In this document: positions 19,606 to 27,146 of the stretch, piece after piece | Numbering within the stretch: the stretch's first letter is position 1 | Layout of the letters: every line of letters begins with the position of its first letter | From: a bacterium | GTDB lineage: Bacteria; Planctomycetota; J058; JAJDCP01 | Length of the DNA: 35,300 nucleotides | Reading direction: 5' to 3' | Assembly: GCA_030428695.1 (NCBI GenBank) | Contig: JAUIEM010000043.1 | Span: forward strand, 1-35,300 | Program-made: the position numbers and the translations under genes | Notes under the pieces: generated by a model | Told to the model about the DNA's origin: nothing | Database searches by the model: none | Seen by the model: the letters and a program-made list of their open reading frames with translations, nothing else

Positions 19606-19632
19606 TGTAGGGGCGGGGTTTACCCCCGCCCG
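19606..19632 (+). repeat. REP-like palindromic repeat, unit 4 (GGGCGGGG type)
   Basis: TGTAGGGGCGGGGTTTACCC then CCGCCCG. It is flanked by 17-nt direct repeats with one mismatch, GACTGCTAGATAACTCT (19590-19606) and GACTGCTCGATAACTCT (19642-19658). The same GACTGCTCGA motif accompanies the pair at 31.2 kb, so the spacer belongs to the mobile unit. Confidence 0.8.
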
Positions 19633-19726
19633 TCGATCCTGGACTGCTCGATAACTCTCTCTCCAACGCAGAGACGCAGTGACCCAGAGCCGCAGAGCGG
19701 TTCCCGTGCTGCGCAGCGCCCGGCGC

Positions 19727-19846
19727 CTACGCGCTGATCAGGATCGACGCCCCGCACTTCGGGCACTTGACCTTCTTGCCGAGGTCGGACTTCTTGCTGC
19801 GGTAGGGCTTGCCGCACTTCTTGCACTTCACTTCGACGCGCGGCAC
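19727..19846 (-). CDS. Zinc-ribbon microprotein (39 aa) downstream of preA-like gene
   Basis: A very short but convincing gene: GTG 19846, with GGAG upstream, three bases after the stop of the PreA-like gene. The product has two knuckles, CKKC (residues 8-11, in VEVKCKKCGKPYR) and CPKC (28-31, in KVKCPKCGASI), spaced 16 residues apart, separated by a basic loop (SKKSDLGKK), and a hydrophobic tail ILISA. This is the MJ0042-like zinc-ribbon layout found as modules at the N-termini of larger proteins; here it stands alone. Co-translation with the flavoprotein suggests it serves the same step, perhaps as a small regulatory or nucleic-acid-binding partner. Gene reality is likely; function is open. 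Confidence 0.7.
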   Translation of the reverse strand: MPRVEVKCKKCGKPYRSKKSDLGKKVKCPKCGASILISA

Positions 19847-19849
19847 CGG

Positions 19850-20959
19850 CTACTCCGCCGTCAGGGCATCGGTCTGCTTCTCGATGTCCTCTTTGCCCCA
19901 CTCGCCGTCCTGGTTCGAGCGCGCGAGCTCGCGGGCGAGCTTCTTCGCCTCGCGGGCGGCGGCGAGGCGCTCGACCAGGTCGTGATGGGTGGTGAAGTAG
20001 GGCAGGCTCTTGCCGACGGCGTCGGCGACGCTGTTCAGCTCGTGCTGCTCGAGGAAGGCCTTGAGCCCGTCGCACAGCTCGCTGACGATCTTCATCCCGT
20101 TGACCATCACGCCGGTGCAGACCTGCACCGTCGAGGCGCCCATCAGGATCATCTCGATCGCGTCGCTCGAGGTGTTGACGCCGCCGATGCCCGAGAGCTC
20201 GATCTCCGGCAGGGCTTCCTTGACCTGCTTGACCATGCGCAGGGCGATCGGCTTGACCGCGGCGCCGGAGTAGCCGCCCGGGGTGGTCATGCCCTCGACC
20301 GTCGGCAGGGGGCGCAGGGTCTTGAGGTTGATGCCGATCACCGAGAGGATGGTGTTGATCGCCGAGATGCCGACCGCGCCGCCGGCCACGGAGGCCCGCG
20401 CGGGCACCGCGATGTCGGTGATGTTCGGGGTCATCTTCGCCCACACGGGGATCTTCGCGACCTCGGTGACCCAGCCGGTGACCTCCTGGCAGATGTCCGC
20501 GCACTGGCCCATCGCCGAGCCCATCTGGCGCTCGGGGTGGCCGTGGGGGCAGGAGAAGTTCAGCTCGAGGCCGTCGACGCCGGTCTCCTGCACCTTCTCG
20601 GTGATCTCCTGCCAGTTGTCCTTCTTGTACTCCTCCATGATCGAGGCGATCAGGATGCGGTCCGGCCACTTCTCTTTGACCTCGCGGAACTCGTCGAGCC
20701 AGACGGTCAGCGGCCGGTCGGAGATCAGCTCGATGTTCTCGAAGCCGTATACCTGCCCCGTGCTGTCCTTGAGCTTGCCGTAGCGCGGGACGACGTTGAT
20801 CACCTCGGTGCGGTCGAGGGCGACGGTCTTGGCGACGGCGCCGCCCCAGCCGGCCTTGAAGCAGCGGCCGATCACCTTCGCGTTGGTGCTCGGCGGGCCC
20901 GAGCCGATCACGAAGGGATTGGGGAAGCGCATGCCGTTGACGACGATCGAAAGGTCCAT
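19850..20959 (-). CDS. preA: Dihydropyrimidine/dihydroorotate dehydrogenase-like flavoprotein (PreA-like, without Fe-S domain)
   Basis: A 369-residue FMN barrel enzyme of the class that reduces uracil/thymine in pyrimidine catabolism. Clear family blocks: NPFVIGSGPPSTN, AGWGGAVAKT, the active-site region LELNFSCPHGHPERQMGSAM, VWAKMTPNITD, GYSGAAVKPIAL, ELSGIGGVNTSSDAIE and the phosphate-binding GASTVQVCTGVM. ATG 20959 is chosen over an in-frame ATG 42 nt upstream because of AAGGAG seven bases before it. E. coli PreA is about 411 residues with a C-terminal 2x[4Fe-4S] ferredoxin domain; here that domain is absent, replaced by a charged helical tail with no cysteines. No PreT partner is in the window. 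A tiny zinc-ribbon gene follows after 3 nt. Confidence 0.88.
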   Translation of the reverse strand: MDLSIVVNGMRFPNPFVIGSGPPSTNAKVIGRCFKAGWGGAVAKTVALDRTEVINVVPRYGKLKDSTGQVYGFENIELISDRPLTVWLDEFREVKEKWPDRILIASIMEEYKKDNWQEITEKVQETGVDGLELNFSCPHGHPERQMGSAMGQCADICQEVTGWVTEVAKIPVWAKMTPNITDIAVPARASVAGGAVGISAINTILSVIGINLKTLRPLPTVEGMTTPGGYSGAAVKPIALRMVKQVKEALPEIELSGIGGVNTSSDAIEMILMGASTVQVCTGVMVNGMKIVSELCDGLKAFLEQHELNSVADAVGKSLPYFTTHHDLVERLAAAREAKKLARELARSNQDGEWGKEDIEKQTDALTAE

Positions 20960-20989
20960 TCCGGTCTCCTTCGGGCGGGGCAAACCGGT

Positions 20990-20995
20990 ATTGTA
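20990..20995 (-). promoter_or_regulatory. Possible -10 box (TACAAT) upstream of the preA-like gene
   Basis: On the minus strand TACAAT lies 31 nt before the ATG at 20959 and matches a sigma-70 -10 element in five of six positions (consensus TATAAT). The -35 region is poor. Confidence 0.35.
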
Positions 20996-21069
20996 CGACA
21001 AGCCGCGGCCCTATGCTACCGCAGGCCACGGCTTTGCTGCGTGTAGGCGTCAGCGCGGGCGCGCCGCGC

Positions 21070-21633
21070 TCACTCCTCTTCGGACTTCCTGGACTTTTTG
21101 CGCAGCAACTCCCGGGCCTGACGCAGCATCTTCTCGGCCTTGAAGAGCTTTCCGGTCGCCTTGTGGTCGGTGGGCTTGTGCTTCAGGCCTTCGTGGTAGG
21201 CGCGGGTCGCCTCGGAGTAGTTCCCGAGCTTGTGGTAGCACACCCCGATGTTCGTCCAGATCGGGAAGGGATCGTCGCATTTTTCCAGAGCCTTCTTGAA
21301 GGTGTCCAGGGCTTCCTGGAATTTGCTCTGATGCAGGTAGGCCGTCGCGAGGTTGTTGTAGGTTACCGAGGAAGGGTCGCGGCGGGCCAGGGCCTCATAG
21401 CATTCGACCGCTTCGTCGAAACGTTCGAGACGCAGGAGGCACTGCCCGATGTTGTTCCGCGCTTCGATGAGATCGGGTTTCAAACGCAGCGCCTTCTCGT
21501 AGCAGATGATCGCCTCGGGCAGCATGTCCTGGCGCAGGTTGTCGTTGCCCCGGTTGTACCAATCCACCCAGGGCTCCTGCGCCTTGACCTTGCGACCCTC
21601 GCTGACCCTGCGTTTGCGCTTCCGCTTCCGCAT
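21070..21633 (-). CDS. TPR-repeat protein (187 aa)
   Basis: A 187-residue soluble protein with about four tetratricopeptide repeats: WYNRGNDNLRQDMLPEAIIC, ARNNIGQCLLRLERFDEAVE, TYNNLATAYLHQSKFQEALD and IWTNIGVCYHKLGNYSEATR, each with the W/L-G-Y-A-P spacing of the family. The start is very basic (MRKRKRKRRVSEGRKVK) and the end is charged (LLRKKSRKSEEE). ATG 21633 has GGAGGAGAGG before it and an extended -10-like TGGTATAGC further up (about 21651-21659). TPRs mediate protein-protein contacts; the partner is unknown. It lies 51 nt after the universal stress protein gene. Confidence 0.85.
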   Translation of the reverse strand: MRKRKRKRRVSEGRKVKAQEPWVDWYNRGNDNLRQDMLPEAIICYEKALRLKPDLIEARNNIGQCLLRLERFDEAVECYEALARRDPSSVTYNNLATAYLHQSKFQEALDTFKKALEKCDDPFPIWTNIGVCYHKLGNYSEATRAYHEGLKHKPTDHKATGKLFKAEKMLRQARELLRKKSRKSEEE

Positions 21634-21684
21634 CCTCTCCTCCCGTCTGGCTATACCAGAGGATGGACGAGGCAGCGGTCGGAT

Positions 21685-22557
21685 TCAAGCCGACGGTCCC
21701 TCTTCCCCCGCCGCGACCCGGATCAGGAGCAAGGGATGGGCGCAACGCCGGATCACGCGCTCCGCGACGGAGCCGTAGATCCAGCGTCCCAGCCCCGAGC
21801 GTCCGTGGGTGGTCATCGCGATCAGGTCGTGGCCCTGGTCGGCGATGTCGAGGATGGTCGCGGCAGGATCGCCAAACGCGACCCGCACCCGCACCCGGAA
21901 GCCGGCCTGGAACAGGCGCACGCGGTCGTCGTCCAGGTCGGCCTCGTAGACCGCCTGGAGGGCCTCCTCCCCGCCGCTCCTGTCCGGGGCGACCCGCAGC
22001 AGGGTGACCTCGACCCCCTCGGGTGCGACCAGGCCGACGAGGACGGGCACCACGCTGCCCGCCCAGGCGCTGCCGTCGGTCGGCACGAGGATCGAGCGCG
22101 GGCGCACGGGCTCCGGGTCGGTGCCGGGCTTGGCCATCAGGAGCGGCACCGGACAGCGGCGGAGGATGCGCTCCGCCACGCTGCCGCGCAGCCAGCGGGA
22201 CGCCCCGGAGCGCCCGTGGGTCGCCATCGCGACCAGGTCCGGCCCGAGCTGCGCGATGCGCTCGAGGATGCGCGCGGTCGGGTCGCCGTGGGCGATCGTT
22301 GTGACGACACGCGTCGCGCCGAGCTGGTCCGCCAGCCGCGCGAGGTGCGCGCGGGCGGCCTCGCGGCGCAGCTTGAAGTCGCCCTCGCCGAGCTGGTCGG
22401 TGCGGGCGCCGCGCTCTTCGTAGGGGCTGACGCGGCCCTCGAGCACCCGCAGCAGGGCGAGCTCGACCGGCCGCGTCCCGAACAGGGCGCGGACCTGGGG
22501 GAGCACGCCGTCGGAGAGCTCCGAGCCGTCGAGGGGGATCAGCACCTTCGTCGTCAT
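21685..22557 (-). CDS. Tandem universal stress protein (two UspA domains)
   Basis: A 290-residue cytoplasmic protein made of two UspA domains in line. Each begins with a strand and nucleotide loop (KVLIPLDGSELS; SILVPTDGSAWA) and ends with the ATP-binding G-x2-G-x9-G-S motif (MATHGRSGASRWLRGSVAER and MTTHGRSGLGRWIYGSVAER). Both domains keep the ATP signature, so both probably bind nucleotide. Such proteins raise stress survival in bacteria. Its ATG lies one base after the stop of the AraC-type regulator, so it is co-translated with it and belongs to the kinase-led gene run. Confidence 0.92.
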   Translation of the reverse strand: MTTKVLIPLDGSELSDGVLPQVRALFGTRPVELALLRVLEGRVSPYEERGARTDQLGEGDFKLRREAARAHLARLADQLGATRVVTTIAHGDPTARILERIAQLGPDLVAMATHGRSGASRWLRGSVAERILRRCPVPLLMAKPGTDPEPVRPRSILVPTDGSAWAGSVVPVLVGLVAPEGVEVTLLRVAPDRSGGEEALQAVYEADLDDDRVRLFQAGFRVRVRVAFGDPAATILDIADQGHDLIAMTTHGRSGLGRWIYGSVAERVIRRCAHPLLLIRVAAGEEGPSA

Positions 22558-22558
22558 C

Positions 22559-23401
22559 TCAGGCTCCGACCGGCACGTGCTGCAGGTTGGTGGGCGCGGC
22601 CCGCCGCCACGCTCCGGGGGTCATGCCCGTGAAGCCCCGGAAGTCCCGGATGCAGTGGGCCTGGTCGCTGTAGCCGGCGGCGAGGGCGAGCCGCGTCCAG
22701 TCGACCCGGGGCCGGCCGAAGGCGCTGCGCAGCAGCCGCTGGAAGCGCATGATCCGCGCGTACAGCTTCGGCGGCAGGCCGACCTGCTGGCGGAAGACCT
22801 GGCGGAAGCGCCGGGCGCTCCAGCCGCTACGGGCGACGATCGCGTCGAGCGCGCGGTTCGGGTCGCGGTCGAGCTCGGCGAGCGCGAAGTCGACCGCCGG
22901 ATGCAGGGCCAGGGGGCGCAGCAGGCGGGCGCGGAGGAAGTCCTCGAGCAGGGCGAAGCGGGCCGCCGCGTCCGGCGCTTCCGCCGCCCGCTCCCGCAGC
23001 CGCTCGACGTCGCGGGCGCCGAGCAGCTCGAGGCCGCAGCCGCTGTCGAGCAGCTCGCTCTGCGGCATCGGCAGGAAGGGGAAGGCGCCGCCCGGCTTGA
23101 AGTGGACCGCGAGCAGCCAGGCGGGGCGCGAGGTGTCGATCAGCGTCGGCCGCGAGCAGGCGCCCTGGAGGATGCCCGCGCGGTGGCTCCCGCAGCGTCG
23201 GCCCGCCGCGTCGAGCCGGGGCAGGGGGGCGCTGTCGAGGTTGATCAGCCAGTCGACCGCCCCGTACGGCAGCACCCGCTCGCGGGGATGGGCCAGGGCG
23301 CTGGTCTCGGCGTACCAGAGCAGGGCGATGAAGCGGTCGAGGGGCGGGCCGGGGACCAGCAGCTGGAAGGGGCTCTCGACCCCGTGCCGGGTCGCGCTCA
23401 A
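22559..23401 (-). CDS. AraC-family transcriptional regulator
   Basis: A 280-residue protein. The N-terminal part (VLPYGAVDWLINLDS, AWLLAVHFKPGGAFPF) is of the DUF6597-like sensing type; the C-terminal ~100 residues hold two helix-turn-helix motifs (LDAIVARSGWSARRFRQVFR and LALAAGYSDQAHCIRDFRGF) and the FTGMTPGAWRR ending of AraC proteins. The best start is TTG 23401, which overlaps the stop of the lipoprotein gene as TTGA, so translation is coupled; the next candidate starts would remove conserved sequence. The universal stress gene follows after one base, making it the nearest candidate for co-expression rather than control. Confidence 0.88.
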   Translation of the reverse strand: MSATRHGVESPFQLLVPGPPLDRFIALLWYAETSALAHPRERVLPYGAVDWLINLDSAPLPRLDAAGRRCGSHRAGILQGACSRPTLIDTSRPAWLLAVHFKPGGAFPFLPMPQSELLDSGCGLELLGARDVERLRERAAEAPDAAARFALLEDFLRARLLRPLALHPAVDFALAELDRDPNRALDAIVARSGWSARRFRQVFRQQVGLPPKLYARIMRFQRLLRSAFGRPRVDWTRLALAAGYSDQAHCIRDFRGFTGMTPGAWRRAAPTNLQHVPVGA

Positions 23402-23661
23402 TAGCCGAACCCCGGATGCTGCTGGTCGAGGCGCTGGTCGCGCTCGAGCAGCATGCGCGAGGCTTCCGTGCTCAGGGTGCGTGCCCCGCTGTGGCCGGGG
23501 TCGTCGGCGAGCACGTGGTTGCACAGGTGCAGCGTGACCTCGTAGTTGCCCCGGGCGAAGGCCTGGTGCGCCTGCTGCATCACCGCCTCGTGCTGCCGGG
23601 GGCTCGCGCCGCGGCAGCCGAGGAGGAACAGACAGGGCAGGATCAGCAGCCAGCGTCGCAC
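23398..23661 (-). CDS. Small lipoprotein with TPR-like helix pair (87 aa)
   Basis: An 87-residue predicted lipoprotein: signal peptide MRRWLLILPCLFLLGC with lipobox LLGC and lipidated C16. The mature part contains HQAFARGNYEVTLHLCNHVL followed by DDPGHSGARTL, which resembles one TPR helical hairpin plus the start of the next. GTG 23661 is preceded by GGAGGAAG. It lies 27 nt after the kinase gene and overlaps the AraC-type gene by 4 nt. A periplasmic partner or sensor for the membrane kinase would fit the setting, but this is inference. Confidence 0.75.
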   Translation of the reverse strand: MRRWLLILPCLFLLGCRGASPRQHEAVMQQAHQAFARGNYEVTLHLCNHVLADDPGHSGARTLSTEASRMLLERDQRLDQQHPGFGY

Positions 23662-23688
23662 GTCTTCCTCCAGCAGCTTCGCTCGCGC

Positions 23689-25653
23689 TCAGGGCAGGCG
23701 CGCGAGCGCGCTGAGCAGCTCCTCGAACAGCCCGGCGTGGGCCTCGTACATCTTCTGGGTCTCCGGCGGGGCGCTGCGCAGGATGTCGTGCAGCAGGCGG
23801 AAATCCCGGATCGCCTGCTCGAAGTCCACCTCCGAGAGCTCCCCCGTCGCGACCAGCTCGCGCTGCCGGCGCAGGGCGAGCTCGCCCTCCCGCAGGCGCT
23901 CGCGGTCGTAGAGCAGGGCCATCGAGTCGACGCGCACGAAGATCGCGAGGAAGTCGCGCCCGCTCAGCCCCGTGCGCTCCCACAGCTCGAGGTCGAGGAG
24001 CGGCCCGAACGCCGCCTCGGCGGTGACCGGCCCGGGAGACTTCTCCGGCTGGCCATGCGTCCACTTGATCAGGCTGAGGCTCGCGCGCTCGAAGTACTCG
24101 ATGTGCTCCTCGGTCAGGAGCTCATCCTTCAGGATCCGCTCCCGCAGCGCGAGGTCGACCTTCCCCTCCGGCAGGATCAGCTGGCCGCTCGGGAACACCG
24201 TCGCCGCCGGCACCTGCTCGAGGGTCGCGAGGGCCTGCTCGAGCGCCGAGCCCGCGTCGCGGAAGCGCTCCTGCTCGGCCAGCCAGGCCGCCAGCGAGCC
24301 GAGCCTGCCGGCCAGCTCCAGCGCCTCCGTCGCCTGGCCCCGCGCGCGCTCCTCGGCCCGCATCCGCGCCTCGGCGACCCGCTCGCGCAGCTGCTCCCAG
24401 CGTTCCCGGGGCGGCAGCGTCGCGACCTCCGCGCTCTCGCTCGCCGCCTCGGTGCTGTCGCCGCCGGTTCCGGCGCTGGCGCTTCCCCATCCTTCGACCA
24501 GTCCGTAGCCCAGCCCGGCGACCAGGGCGATGCCGAGCAGCACCGCGACGAGCAGCCCCGCCCGGCTCTTGCGCCGAGGGAGGGGCGGCGGAGCGGGCAG
24601 GGGCGGCGGCTCTGGCGGCCCGGTCTCCGGCAGCACGACGCTCGGCGCCAGCGCCTCGGCGAGGGCGGCGCCGGTCTGGAAGCGCGCGTCCGGGTCCTTC
24701 TCGAGCAGCTTGCGGACCACCTTGGCGATGCCCTCGGACAGCTCGGGCCGCACGCTGCGCACGTCCGGGGCGGCCTCCGTCGTCTGCTTCAACATCAGGT
24801 TCATCGCCGAGCTGGCCTTGAACGGCGGCCGCCCGGTCAACAGCTCGAACAGGGTGCAGCCGAGCGAATAGAGGTCGGCCCGATGATCCGCCGTCGCCGT
24901 GTCGCGGCACTGCTCCGGGGACATGTAGTGCGGCGTGCCCATCGCCGCCCCGCTGCGCGTGAGGTTCGAGCTGCCGTCGAGGGCCTTGGCGAGCCCGAAG
25001 TCGGCGATCTTCACGCGTCCATCCGACGTCAAGAGCAGGTTGTCCGGCTTGATGTCGCGGTGCACGATGCCCTGCTCCGCCGCCTTCCACAGCCCGAGCG
25101 CCGCCTGGCGGATCAGGTCCGCCGCCTCGGCCTCGTCGAGCCGCCGCTTCTTGCGCTTGAGGTCGCGCACCGAGCCGCCGTCCGCATAGCCCATCGCGAT
25201 GCAGTACAGCCCGCGCGCCTCGAACATGTCGTGCACCGGCACGATGTACGGGCTGTCGAGGGTCGCCACCGCCCGCGCCTCGCGCTCGAAGCGCTCGAGC
25301 AACGAGCGGTCGCGGGAGAACTGGGGCGGCAGCACCTTGATCGCGACCCGCCGCTGCAGCTTGAGCTGGGTCGCGAGGTACACCGAGCCCATGCCGCCCT
25401 CGCCGAGCTTCTTCTCGATCTGGTAGCCGGCGACCTGGCTGCCGACGAAGCCCTGCAGGCCGCCCGCGGGAGCCTCGCTGTTCGGCGTGCGCGTGTCGCG
25501 CTGGGTCGGCGCGTCGCTCATCGACGGCGGGGCCGCGTAGGCCTGCGTCGCCTGATCGCTCATTGTCGGGGCAGACGCGGGCAACGGGGCGGCGCAGGCG
25601 GAGCAGAAGCGGGCTCCGTCGGGGTTCTGGGCAGCGCAGGCGTTGCAGTACAT
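23689..25653 (-). CDS. Membrane Ser/Thr protein kinase with N-terminal zinc ribbon
   Basis: A 654-residue Hanks-type kinase. Residues 1-24 are a zinc ribbon (C3, C6, C17, C20). The kinase domain (~77-340) is complete: glycine loop LGEGGMGSVYLA, K106 in VAIKVL, HRDIKPDN with D200, DFG with D218, and PHYMSPEQ. A proline-rich stretch (~342-360) leads to one membrane helix (RAGLLVAVLLGIALVAGLGY, ~365-386), then a ~265-residue helical extracytoplasmic part (REARMRAEERARG-type charged helices) that I do not recognise. ATG 25653 has GAGG upstream and an extended -10-like TGCTATCAT about 30 nt upstream. It heads the lipoprotein, AraC and Usp genes. Ser/Thr kinases of this architecture usually sense envelope or stress signals. 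Confidence 0.93.
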   Translation of the reverse strand: MYCNACAAQNPDGARFCSACAAPLPASAPTMSDQATQAYAAPPSMSDAPTQRDTRTPNSEAPAGGLQGFVGSQVAGYQIEKKLGEGGMGSVYLATQLKLQRRVAIKVLPPQFSRDRSLLERFEREARAVATLDSPYIVPVHDMFEARGLYCIAMGYADGGSVRDLKRKKRRLDEAEAADLIRQAALGLWKAAEQGIVHRDIKPDNLLLTSDGRVKIADFGLAKALDGSSNLTRSGAAMGTPHYMSPEQCRDTATADHRADLYSLGCTLFELLTGRPPFKASSAMNLMLKQTTEAAPDVRSVRPELSEGIAKVVRKLLEKDPDARFQTGAALAEALAPSVVLPETGPPEPPPLPAPPPLPRRKSRAGLLVAVLLGIALVAGLGYGLVEGWGSASAGTGGDSTEAASESAEVATLPPRERWEQLRERVAEARMRAEERARGQATEALELAGRLGSLAAWLAEQERFRDAGSALEQALATLEQVPAATVFPSGQLILPEGKVDLALRERILKDELLTEEHIEYFERASLSLIKWTHGQPEKSPGPVTAEAAFGPLLDLELWERTGLSGRDFLAIFVRVDSMALLYDRERLREGELALRRQRELVATGELSEVDFEQAIRDFRLLHDILRSAPPETQKMYEAHAGLFEELLSALARLP

Positions 25654-25681
25654 GCGGGCCTCGGGCTGGGGCGGTGGGGGG

Positions 25682-25687
25682 ATGATA
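25682..25687 (-). promoter_or_regulatory. Possible extended -10 element for the kinase operon
   Basis: Minus strand TGC-TATCAT, i.e. TGn followed by a five-of-six match to TATAAT, 29 nt before the ATG at 25653. No good -35 is seen, as is usual for extended -10 promoters. Confidence 0.4.
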
Positions 25688-25951
25688 GCACATCGGGGGT
25701 GCTGTGGCGCGTGGAGGGGTGCATCGTCGCAGGAGAGCGGGCGGGGCGCCCTCGTCCCGGGCGGGACCCGCGCCACGGCACGAAGGCCGGCGCTGGGCGT
25801 CCGCCGGGAGCGGCGGTGGCCCGGGGATGTCCCGTCCCCGGCGCTGGTCCGGGCGCGATCATCGGCAGAGCGCGCGAGAGTTTGACGACATGGTTGACGG
25901 CGTGCCCACACCAACGCAGGCTACGCGCTCAGCCTCAGATGAGGGCATGGC

Positions 25952-26539
25952 ATGGGTCCGAAACCACGGACGCGCAGGCGCGTTTGGCTCGTCTCCGCCG
26001 TCCTGTTGCTCGCGCTCGTTGCGCTCCCGCTCGTCGTGATCGGTCCGTCGACCATCTTGACGGGCGTCTCCGCCCAGGAGATCGCGTTGTGTGAGAAGCT
26101 GCGCGATCGGGCCTTCGAGGCCGCGGCCGAGAAGTCCGATCTCGCTCTGCTCGCGGAGCTTTCCGCGCTCGTTCCCCTGGGGCGGATCGCGTCGCTCGAG
26201 GTGCGCGTCGGTGCGCAGGTCTCCCACTCCTACCGGACCCCCGTGCGCTTCAGTCGCATCCGCGCTCGACGATTCAGTGGGCTGTCGACGCGGTGGGGTC
26301 CCGATACCGAAGCGGGTCGGGTCGAGATCGAGCCGACCGAGAACGAGCGCGGCTACGCCGGGATCGAGGAGGAGATCTTCGCCCAGCAGGGCGCGGCCCT
26401 GTTCGGGGACGCGCTCCGCGACGATGGATTCCTACGGTTGGAAGCCCTCGCGGACGGGGCCCCCGCGGTCTGGTACCTGTGGACGGACCCTCAAGGGACC
26501 CGGGAGTTCGAGCTGATTCTGCTCGATGAGGGACACTGA
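25952..26539 (+). CDS. Uncharacterised membrane-anchored protein (195 aa)
   Basis: A 195-residue protein with a basic start (MGPKPRTRRR) and one hydrophobic helix (VWLVSAVLLLALVALPLVVI, residues ~11-30), i.e. a signal anchor or uncleaved signal, with the rest outside the cytoplasm. The soluble part has an amphipathic helix (EKLRDRAFEAAAEKSDLALL) and a strand-rich C-terminal half (RVEIEPTENERGY, AVWYLWTDPQGTREFELILL). No family recognised. ATG 25952 has GAGG seven bases upstream. It stands alone, divergent from the kinase operon, with 600 nt of gene-free DNA after it. Codon use resembles the neighbours. Confidence 0.7.
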   Translation: MGPKPRTRRRVWLVSAVLLLALVALPLVVIGPSTILTGVSAQEIALCEKLRDRAFEAAAEKSDLALLAELSALVPLGRIASLEVRVGAQVSHSYRTPVRFSRIRARRFSGLSTRWGPDTEAGRVEIEPTENERGYAGIEEEIFAQQGAALFGDALRDDGFLRLEALADGAPAVWYLWTDPQGTREFELILLDEGH

Positions 26540-27146
26540 ACACTCTCGGGTGAGAGGCGGCGGTGGATCCTCCGCTCGCGTGTAGCCGGGCGGCTGTTGC
26601 CGATGACTCTGCGTCTCGCCTCGGCCCGCGCCACGGAGGGACCTTCTGCGCGGGCTATCGCGCTCTCCTGGCGGAGGAAGCGCGCGCGCCTCCAGGCTCG
26701 GGGAGCTGACGGGCGAGAACCGCTTGAACCGGGGGCAGTTGGATCGACAACGCCAGGAACAGCCGCTCGGCCAATCGCGAAGGGAACAGGCCGAGCAATT
26801 GCAGCACCCTTGGCTTCCGCCCCGCGGGCCGACGACGTTCCGGCCAAAGTCCGGTGTTTGCGGATGCCGTCATCCGCGTCCACGGCGATGGTCCGATTGG
26901 GGGGGAGTCTTGGGCTCACCTCTGGCAATGACGCCCACAACTCCTGTGTTGTGTCAGTCAGTGAGGTGTTCCTCCCGAGGAACGAGGGAGGAATGGCGAA
27001 CGGCCGCAGGTGTGCGCCCGAGGGACGAGGGGGTGCACACCAAGACCGGCTGCGCTTCGGGTTCCCGTCCCGCGCTTGTGCCAGGCCTGCCCTGCCCTGC
27101 GGGAAGCGTCGGAAGAGAAGACGTAGAGGGAATGAGGGTAAGAGCG
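26540..27146. other. 607-nt gene-free stretch with palindromes
   Basis: I see no supported gene on either strand. Two inverted repeats stand out: GCGGATG-CCGT-CATCCGC (26860-26877), and TTCCTCCC (26969-26976) with GGGAGGAA (26986-26993) around a 9-nt centre. The latter resembles the degenerate intergenic palindromes common in many environmental bacteria. It separates convergent genes, so it can also hold terminators. Confidence 0.55.
26969..26993. terminator. Palindrome between convergent genes
   Basis: TTCCTCCC and GGGAGGAA, 8 bp perfect with a 9-nt loop GAGGAACGA. Possible transcript-end hairpin or a degraded short repeat. No U-tract follows, so factor-independent termination is not clear. 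Confidence 0.3.

Larger units (their letters stand above)
19236..19726. other. Non-coding stretch with REP-like pair upstream of lhr and downstream of the preA operon
   Basis: No gene is supported. It contains purine-rich DNA (GGAGGTCAGGAAGTCAGGAA near 19427), the inverted REP-like pair at 19552-19632, and a stretch resembling the common intergenic filler CAACGCAGAGACGCAGTGAC (19662-19681). It must hold the lhr promoter at its left end; I see no consensus hexamers. Confidence 0.6.

Noticed and set aside
19662..19697. CAACGCAGAGACGCAGTGAC-like stretch as a functional site
   Set aside because: This is common intergenic filler in many environmental genomes and shows no symmetry or link to a gene start.
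21661..21720. Sequence reminiscent of a reversed tRNA T-arm (GTCGGATTCAAGCCGAC)
   Set aside because: It includes the coding end of the universal stress gene, and no acceptor, D or anticodon arms can be folded around it.
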